Position numbers and translations under genes: made by a program. Shown one piece after another: positions 56,270-64,000 of a DNA stretch of 64,000 bases. Below the pieces are notes generated by a model. The model was given only the letters and a program-made list of their open reading frames with translations, had not been told where the DNA came from and made no database searches. Position 1 is the stretch's first letter. Each line of letters starts with the position of its first letter. Source of the DNA: Lepas anatifera (taxonomy: Eukaryota > Arthropoda > Thecostraca > Lepadidae); assembly GCA_034440635.1 (NCBI GenBank), contig JAOTON010002121.1, forward strand, positions 1 through 64,000. The letters run 5' to 3'.

Positions 56270-58490
56270 TTTTGCCGAATTTTATCCACTTCCATCTATA
56301 TTAACCATTCGAAATCCTGGTCTGAAGCAAAAATGAACCGATAAAATTACCACTTCGAAATATATTTTACGGCTGTTAGCGCGGAAGCCGTAAGAGATAA
56401 GTGGGGGGTATGAGTGAGAAAAATGACGGCAACGAAGTTTTCTATCCAGCCGTGTTAAGTTCAATACCGTAGCTATCATGGTCTGGAAACCAGGGGGCTG
56501 AGAATAAAAATTTTAAAAACTTATATTTTATTTTTGCCTATAAAATAAAAAAGTTTCAGTCTGAAAGTTTTTATCTCTAAATATATAATAAAGGAGGCTA
56601 TTCTCTTTTATTATCTGAAATGGGAACTAATTTTTATCAATTAGATCGGAAGATATAAGGGTTTGAATGATATTTTGGGAAATGCAGACCTTCACGGAAT
56701 GGGCCAAAAAGGACCCTTAAATTTCCGTTTTTGTTTTGTTTCTGTGTTTGTGCAGTACTGCACAAACCGAACTTTAAGTTGATATTTGACTCAGAACCTG
56801 AACTGCTGTAGCTTCAGATATTTCGAGCCTGTAGTTTAGACCATGAGTTTTATGCCAAATTTAGGGTGCAAAGTTTAAAAGCTAATTTAGAGGCCTAAAT
56901 TTAAAGCTTTTTCTTTCCAACTTTTTGTGTGAACTACAAATTTCCCTGATGTAAAAGGGTGCAAGTTTGAAGAGTCTAGATGAATTAGCAAAAAATAGAA
57001 AAATAAAAGTTAAAAATCACATAATGCAAAATTCCGGGCAAAATTTTGAAAATTTTGAAAATTGACAACCGTCGTGCTTATTCATTTGGAAGTGCCTTCT
57101 ATCCACAAAAGTTTTAGGTCTCTGATACCAGCGCTCAGAACAGACAACAACAGACTCCGGTCTGCGACCTGGGCTAACGCCCCACCGGCGCAGGAGAGCC
57201 GCATGACAATGTGCTAAAAGCTAACCATATTTCGTTCTTAATATATCTCTTCATAAGCCTGCAAGTCAGTTTTATCATTCTTTTCTTTAAAATAACCAAT
57301 AAAGAGTACGTGGTCACCACCGGATTCGAACCGGACCTACCTGATCAAGAGACAGGGCCTCTAACCACTAGACCACCGCGCCACACTACTCATCCTCCCA
57401 CTAGCTGAACAGCTGTGACCCGTCAGGAGGTCACTGGCTAGTACAACTCCGCCGAATATGCCGGGCCGCTGGCGCCGGGTGCTGTGCTTGTCCCGAAAAG
57501 GCACGATATAAAGGTGCTTCTAGAAGACGAACCAAACATTCCTTTGGGCTGAAATTAGTTGTATCGTCGAGCTAGGATCGTAAGCTAGCTTCATGCCAAA
57601 TTACTTCCACTTCCATCCATTTTAAGGACTTGAAACCATGGTGAGAAGCAAAGGTGGTCCGAGAACTTTAGCATCTTGTAATATATTTTGGACTAATTAC
57701 TCGAAAGCCATTAGAGATAGGTGGGTAGTATAAGTGAGCGAAATGACCGCAAGTAACTTTCCTCTTCAGCCATGTCAGTTCTGAGTTTGTGAGTGACATG
57801 AGCTTGGAATCAGGAAGATGCAAATAAAAAGTTTTATGACTCAATTTCTATTTATGCCTATAAAACAAAGAATTTCACATTCACAACTTCCATCTCCAAA
57901 TATTATCAGGCGGAAGCAATGTTCTTTCATTATTTGAAATGAAAACTCAAATCGGTCAATTAGATTGTGAGATATTAACGTTGAAATGAAATGAACCAAA
58001 ATTCAGTCTTCCGGAAGAACTGTAAAAAGTAGGTCAAAATTTTGCGTTTTGCACTCAAAACTATGCCTAAGCACTACAAAATTTTCCTAGCTACCCCTAG
58101 GTAACTGCCTTTCAGCTAACTGAGGCCTGTCTTCTGACATTTCGAGCGCACAAGTCGGCCATCAACTTTTAGCAGGTTTTTTGCTCGCATGAGAAAAGCC
58201 GCGTTTTCGCGCAATATATATTGTCGGATCAGCTCAATTCGTTTTCCCTAGCTGGCCCTTGTTATCTTTCGAAAAGGACATAAATTTCAAGTTCGTAGGT
58301 TAAGAAGTAAAAATTAGAAAAATATAAAACAGAAAAAGTTTGAGCCAAAATTTCTCAAAAACTATTTTGGATTTCGACTCGGGGCTTCAGTTTGGGTGTC
58401 TGGAGCAGAAGGGCTATCACCCTACAAAATTCCAGAGCTCTGACATCAATTCTCAGGACGGACAGACGCCAACAACAACAGACCACGACG
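56270..58490 (-). repeat. Repeat R3 in tandem: ~1.32-kb unit, about 1.7 copies
   Basis: 56270-57165 and 57590-58490 align end to end (CCACTTCCATC, GAGATAAGTGGG/GAGATAGGTGGG, TGCCTATAAAA, AGGTTAAG-type 3' parts, ACAACAACAGAC). The tRNA-like unit lies between them. The copies look clearly diverged by eye, so the duplication is old. 46085-46760 is a further copy elsewhere. Confidence 0.8.
57310..57385 (-). promoter_or_regulatory. tRNA-like unit with intact Pol III A and B boxes
   Basis: On the minus strand TGGTCTAGTGG (A box, 57365-57375) and GGTTCGAATCC (perfect B box, 57322-57332) have tRNA spacing. CTCTTGA has the form of an anticodon loop with CTT (Lys-type). The acceptor ends do not pair, so it is a SINE-like promoter rather than a tRNA gene. 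Confidence 0.78.
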
Positions 58491-58810
58491 AGACCCGTCT
58501 GAGCGGCCAGAATAGAGCCGCTTGAGAAATCTCAATGCGCTTCGCTCCATGGATTTCGTCATGCGGCTCTGACAGCCACGACGAGACCGGAAAAACTGTC
58601 AGAATAGAAGCCGTTTCTTACTTCGTTCGTCACCGGCTTCTGACGCCACAAGTTCGTCGCACAACGTGGAACAGCACGAGGAACAGCGCACTTTTAGAGC
58701 ATTCGGATGTTTCATTTTTTGAGAAGGAAAAAATAAGCAATATGGAACATATGCCATAATTCTGGCACGTGGATCCACATAAGGACTGAGAATGTCCAAA
58801 TTAGACAACC

Positions 58811-60375
58811 GTTAACCAGGGGTGTGGATGTATATCTAATCAGGGGTGCCCGAGCACCCGAAGGAAAGGTTGAATTCGAGTTAACATGTCCTCATATTCG
58901 TGTTTTTAATTTGAAAGAATTTTAACTGTTGTTTTTTGCTCCTCAACAGGCCGGTGAGAAGGCTAGAATGCACTTTGTATTATGCTAGGTCCTTTTATCA
59001 TGAGGGCTTTTGGCATTATTAGAAATTAAGCCACCCGGAACATTTTCGAAAAACCACGCTCCGGCCGTCAACCATGACTACATTAAGATATATATATATA
59101 TCATATCGTAGATGTTAGATGGTTATTATAACTTCTTTGACCAACATAAAATCCTCATTTTTTAATAAGCAACATGCTAAGCGTCGTCACGCGGACTTCT
59201 CGCACAGCCAACCTGGGTTCAAGTCCCAGCGAGCTTCCTGAGCAAGATGCAATTGGATCCCCCGAATACCTCTCAGCAGAAATGTAAATTGTGAAGAAAT
59301 ACATTGGCGGACGCGAGGGAGGGGCGTTCCAGCTATAGTCCCCCACAGCGCTGGAAGAAGGGGCCAAACTATCTTTTTCCCCAAAGTCCGGATAAATTTT
59401 TAAAAAGGTGTTTACACTAGGTTTGTCGAGCAATTAAATGTTCGCTCCATCCCCACAGGAGAGCGATCATGTACTTGGAGAGGTAGCTTATACTAGGTCA
59501 GTCGAGCACCCAAATCGCAGGTCCCACCACCCCCTCCCCCAGGAGGAAAGGCAGACATGGGTTTCGCCCCCATCCCTCCAAAAAACTCGGGTCTTCGTCT
59601 GCCCCTGACGAAATATATTTCAGAAGTTGTTGCTTCATTAAGCCTGGGTAATTAGTCGTGAAGATGAAAATACAAAAAAGACACTATTGATACTTAGCAT
59701 TATCATTAACGTGATTGGGGGCCTGCTCACCTCATAAAATATTTGCATACCTTTATAAGCATGTTAACATATCCACAACACGTACAGTTTTCAGCACAGG
59801 CTGCAAAACATGCAATCGTGCTTACCTGTCTTAAGACACTATGACAAAGTCAGAAGCCGTTGACGAAGTAAAACAAAGTCTTCTTGTTGATATTCTCCCT
59901 CAACTTCTTCAAAGGCATGTGTCGACATCTTTCTTATTCAAGCTTTACAGCAAAATCCGTTAATCGCTTAATTGCTTGCTTTCCACGGACACCATCACCG
60001 TTCCACAGATTGCCAAAAATTCAAATGAGGCAGAATATCCGCTGGCGTGACAAGAGTGGCTGTGAATCCTCTTCAACAAAGGCAGATAGCCTGTAAACGT
60101 GGATGTGGTTGGTCATTTGGGAGCCCTGTTTATGTTGAAGGACATGCATGGTTGGTCGAGAGACTACCTGAGATGAAGGGACGGCTCATGTGTCAAAAGT
60201 TAACCGTTAGCCTCGGGAAGGGTCTGGTGTGTTTGTGCAGAGATCATAGGCGCTTAAACGTTCGAAACAAGGGTACTTGCCCCCTACCGATTGACCTTCG
60301 GTATCCCCTGCTTAGGATCCCCCGATCACGTGCCCCTCTCCCTGATCATGTGCCCCCCGATCATGTGCTCTTCCT
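58811..60375 (+). repeat. Dispersed repeat R1, copy 2
   Basis: Second copy of 8200-9460. It begins CCAGGGGTGTGGATGTATATC, like a hAT-type terminus, and includes the B box GGTTCAAGTCC at 59216-59226. An extra segment around 59290-59620 is absent from copy 1. Confidence 0.7.
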
Positions 60376-61229
60376 CCAGCTCAGAAATAATAGCCGTTTT
60401 CACAACGTGAATTAAACCTTGGGTGTCTTTTTGAAAGGTTTTTTGGTAGCACTGTAATATTGCTGCCATTTACCGAAATTTCACAAGAGTCTTGGGAATT
60501 TATTGAGTAAACTATCTGGCACATCTGGCAATGCTTCACAGTCGCCGGGCGCCCTTTGTTGAGTGTTGTGGAATTAAAAAGAATGAAATTCAACTTTAAT
60601 AAGTCGTATAATGAGTGAAATTTGCATCAGTTATACTCCTGCTACCCAGTCGCTTCAATTCACTTGTCGTTTTTCTCTCAGTTTCTATATTAGCTGTGTA
60701 ATAAGCTCAAAACAAAAGGAGTAGTCGGGACTAGGGTAACGTCTGCTTGCTACTCTGGCAAGTTTCCAATTACATTGAGAAAAAGTGTATTACCTAGGTA
60801 ACCAACTCGCATACGAGCAGGTGTGTCCTAAACAAAGGGTGACAGGCAGGGGAATCCCTAAATGTAAATCAGGGTAGGTATTATGCCAAATTTTTGGGCT
60901 TGAATGATGTTTTTTGCATTCTCATTACAATTAATGTGTGGATCCACCCAAATTTTGAGACTTGCTAAATTTTTGGGTGAATTGTTTGAGCAGTATCATT
61001 TGAGGACAAACAATTTGGTCCAAAATTTTTCCCACTGCATGTTTTCCCCCGCTATTTCTAGTCTGAGCATCTCCTCAAATAAAAATTAAGTGGTGATGTC
61101 CTGTATCCTTAATTCAGGGTATGGGTGTTTTTGACTGTAAGCGGTTTTCACCTTGAAGTGGGCGCTACTGGAAAATTATTATTTATCTTGGTGTCTCAGG
61201 TTTGCTTGGGTATATATGCTATGCAACTA
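60376..61229. other. No feature seen
   Basis: AT-rich; no gene or repeat partner recognised. Confidence 0.35.
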
Positions 61230-61237
61230 GCAATACA

Positions 61238-61603
61238 CTAGCGTGTAAAGTATGATGTTTTTGACAATATCTTGTCGGTGCCAGTGCCTTTGGCGACAGG
61301 AGCGAGTGGTGGGAATTTTATCAACCTGGTGCAAATTTCTGAGACTGGTGTGAGGAAGGTGACAATGAAAACCTAACAAATAATGGCTAAATGGTTATAA
61401 AGACATAGGAGGGGCCTTATAAAAAGTCCTTAACTAACTAACTAACTAATAAGAGAGGTAGCATTGCATCGTGTGGGTGGGAATGAGTGCGCTTTTCTCC
61501 CTGGTATATGGCAGATCGATGCTAATTTTTGGTGGCTGACGGTGTGAGAATTTTAGATGGCTGGTGCGACTCGTCTGGCCTGCTGCCATACTTTGCTGAA
61601 TGA
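61238..61603 (+). mobile_element. hAT-like MITE, family M1, copy 3
   Basis: 366 bp, aligned with 2184-2534 throughout (CTTGTCGGTG, CAACCTGGTGC, AACAAATAATGGCT, GGCTGGTGCGACTCGTCTGG). Termini are more mutated, but the 8-bp duplication GCAATACA (61230-61237, 61604-61611) is exact. Confidence 0.9.
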
Positions 61604-61611
61604 GCAATACA

Positions 61612-62052
61612 AAACACTTTGTTTATTATTGAAATAGAGCTATATCTGCTTTTCAGGCCAGGTCAGGCTTTTCTTGTCATTTTAAGAGGTTGGCTTCAAG
61701 GTGGTTCCAAGTGAAATACAGGATATGTACAGATTATCCCTGTTTCTAAAATATACCAACGGGCAGTAATGCTAATTCACCATAAGATGGCGTAGCTTTG
61801 TTGGTTGCATTGCTCATTTACCAAAAAGATACTGGGTTTCCTGAGATAACTAAGAAGTAACTAAAGAAGTTTCCTGATGTTGATCATTTTGTCATGCTAT
61901 TGGGATTCATACTTTGATACCTTAAAAGTATCAAGCTCTAAAGTGGTGCAGTATCAGGCTTAAGTTTGGTACCATTTGTGAATTACATGTGTCAGCAAGT
62001 CACATGATGCCTCACATCGGCACCCCTTCCAGTTAGGAGCACCATCACAGAG
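61612..62052. other. No feature seen
   Basis: Includes a TACTTTGATACCTTAAAAG / AAAGTATCAAGC stem near 61912. Nothing else recognised. Confidence 0.35.
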
Positions 62053-62216
62053 TTTTTACAGGGGGGGGGGGGACAGACCCCAGCTGGTGCTGACCAGGGA
62101 AGGCGAATTTTGAGCATATTTGGTACCTGACAGCATGAATGGCGATGGACCAAAAATTTGGAGGGGCATCCTTTTGGTTGGCCAACAGGGGAGATTCCCC
62201 CCGCTTTCGGCGCCCA
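62053..62216 (+). repeat. Dispersed repeat, copy 2 (ends in CGCTTTCGGCGCCCA)
   Basis: Partner of 4485-4675, with a G-run at its left end and the same terminal CGCTTTCGGCGCCCA. Confidence 0.65.
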
Positions 62217-62420
62217 AGCTTCTAGTGATGTGAACCAAACTTTGAGGTTGACACGCTGGGTGAATCAACCCCACATGCTTCAGCAAGCTTGGCTTTGCAC
62301 ATTAGACATCTACAGCTGACATTTATTGCGTATTTACTCCAGGAAAATACAGTGGATGGTACGATTCTATGCAAAGGGTGGGAAGTTGAGGTACACTGTT
62401 TTTACCATTCTTGTACCATT

Positions 62421-63620
62421 TTAACCCTTGCCCCGGTGGCGGGTACGAGCCACCTTCGCCCTGGTGGGGGGCTAAAAAGACCCCCACGATCACAAAAACT
62501 AAGAGAGCTAGAAAAAAGCGCAAAACGGCAATCGAAAGCTCTTCGAAAATGATATCGAAAATATTTTGGTCATTTTTCTTGTCAGGTCAATATCAAGGTC
62601 ACCAAAGGTCAAAATAGGTCAAAATCGCTAATATGAGGTGTACTAAGAAAACCTCCTATATCTCAGAAACTATGATAGCTAGAAACATTTTTATAGCACC
62701 ATTCGAAAGCTCTTGAGATGCACTTTCATTACAGTGGCATTCATTTTCGTGTCAGGTCAAAGCCTAGGGAGCTACAGGTCACTAAATATTGGGCATATTC
62801 TTGGGAATGTCCATAGCCACCCATACATAAGGGCGTTTACTTTTTCGCTAATAGCTTCCAAACCAAACAAGATACAGCCTTAGTTTATGCACCATTGCAA
62901 TCCTCTCGTCAATACGAATCGAATGATATATGATATTGCTATGCCAGGTCAAATTTAATAATTTCACCTGACCCAGGTCAACGGTCTGACCCAACTTGAC
63001 CTGGTATAGTCATGATGTATATCATTTGACTTCCAGTGACTATACAAACACTTTGGTGACAAAATAAAAGCTCTATCTTAGTTTATTCAAAATTTATAGA
63101 GAAAAACACCAAAAAATGCTTATTTGACCTAAGGTGACCTTTTAAAGATCACAAGTCAAAAATTTTAGTATCAGCTTCAGAAATGGGCTAAGAGCAAGTC
63201 GCAACCGATGTTTGAAGTTGATTCCATCCATACTTACTGAGAAAAGCTCATTTCGTGATTTTCCCCATGCATTGTCAATGGGGAGGTCATGCTCTGCACA
63301 TGACCTTAGGTCACCAATATCAAAAATCCCGGAACAAATGTTGTAGCTCCTGGTGGGCCCAAGATGTGGTATGAGTTTCAACTTGATCGATTAACCCTTC
63401 TTTTAGTTATGCCGTCCTAAGTATTTTTTGAGGTGAGGTCACTTCACCTGACCTGGTGACCTGACCTGATATGACCTTGAGCCAAAATTTTCAGGAAAGA
63501 TGTAAAAATAATGAAGGAACAGCTAGACCAATTTTGGCGGCGCTGCGCGCCGCCGTTTTTTGGTCACTTCGGAAAAACCCGAGGGGGGTCTAAAAGACCC
63601 CCTACCCGGGCGAAGGTTAA
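62421..63620 (-). mobile_element. TTAA-bounded element, family D copy 2
   Basis: 1200 bp, inverted relative to 34083-35285 and nearly identical to it (only scattered single-base differences by eye). TTAA at 62421-62424 and 63617-63620. A GGCGGCGCTGCGCGCCGCCG hairpin at about 63536 is followed by TTTTTT, then GGGGTCTAAAAGACCCC. Confidence 0.93.
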
Positions 63621-64000
63621 CATGCCCAGCTGGGGTCCCTTGCATGATGCGCCCCCCTTCGTATCTCGGGCCCCACGAAAGCTAAAGGAAAATTATGGGT
63701 GGTGTTGGAAAGCTCTTGACAAGACGAAGCGATTTTATACGAAGAATTTTCATGTCAAGTCAATATTGAGGTCAGCATAGGTCAAAGAAGATTCAATAGG
63801 CTTACAACAGAGCAGTGTACGTTTCTCTCTCTAGATCTGCCCTCAGGGGAGCTAGAGCAAATATTTATGCATCATTGGATTCCTCTCATCGCTGCGAATC
63901 GAATGATGTATAATATGACCTTCCTAGGTCAAATAGTGAAAATGACTTGACCTCGAGCTAGGCCAGGGTCAGAGAGTGACCCGGTATCGTCATGCTGCAT
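63617..64000 (+). mobile_element. TTAA element, family B copy 2, cut by window edge
   Basis: Starts at the same TTAA that ends family D copy 2. It matches family B copy 1 (20868 onward): GGAAAGCTCTTGACAAGACG, TATACGAAG, GTCAATATTGAGGTCAGCAT, GGCTTACAACAGAGCAG. The right end lies outside the window. Confidence 0.8.

Noticed and set aside
63535..63570. Bacterial intrinsic terminator (GC hairpin plus T-run)
   Set aside because: The context is a eukaryotic transposable element; the resemblance is to the form only.

Overview
The window looks like a repeat-dominated, gene-poor stretch of an animal genome, most likely an arthropod. Evidence for this: a Jockey-clade non-LTR element with arthropod-style zinc knuckles at the left edge, several other LINE fragments, tRNA-derived repeats with internal Pol III promoter boxes, many hAT-type MITEs with exact 8-bp target duplications, AT microsatellites, and no dense run of host genes. 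No species can be named from sequence alone. Almost everything recognisable is a transposable element or a fragment of one. One broken multicopy protein gene (41.37-42.42 kb) and one weak candidate host exon (36.29-36.48 kb) are the only protein features that may not be LINE-encoded.

Layout. 1-2.0 kb: 5' part of a decayed Jockey-type LINE (minus strand). 2.2-9.5 kb: a hAT MITE, old repeat fragments and one copy of a B-box-containing repeat. 10.1-11.1 kb: a TTAA-bounded element beside a fragment of a related one. 11.57-18.01 kb: the centrepiece, a full-length Tx1/L1-like LINE with flanking target-site duplications, 5' UTR, ORF1, ORF2 (endonuclease, reverse transcriptase, C-terminal CCHC) and poly(A) signal. 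18.6-25.1 kb: a fold-back repeat, then a 4.46-kb inverted-terminal element that splits an older TTAA element and itself contains two whole TTAA elements and a MITE. 26-33 kb: tRNA-like SINE head, two LINE reverse-transcriptase relics, a 163-bp palindrome, MITEs. 34-51.6 kb: many TTAA elements, including one nested inside another and one pair sharing a TTAA, plus the SDG-protein pseudogene broken by a MITE. 51.8-52.5 kb: a LINE endonuclease fragment. 52.8-55.5 kb: a 50-bp-unit minisatellite grown from a MITE terminus. 56.3-58.5 kb: a tandem repeat carrying a tRNA-like promoter unit. 58.8-64 kb: a second copy of the 8-9.5 kb repeat, another hAT MITE and two abutting TTAA elements.

The most striking system is a superfamily of about 0.6-1.2-kb non-autonomous elements (five families, here A-E) bounded by TTAA, with piggyBac-like CCC...GGG-type ends. 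Each family has its own subterminal palindrome, a GC-rich hairpin followed by a T-run near the right end, and an interior packed with AGGTCA/TGACCT, the nuclear-receptor half-site. At least ten copies or fragments are visible. They insert into one another and make up roughly a sixth of the window.

Positions are read by eye. Identity statements are estimates, and family names beyond what motifs show are inference.
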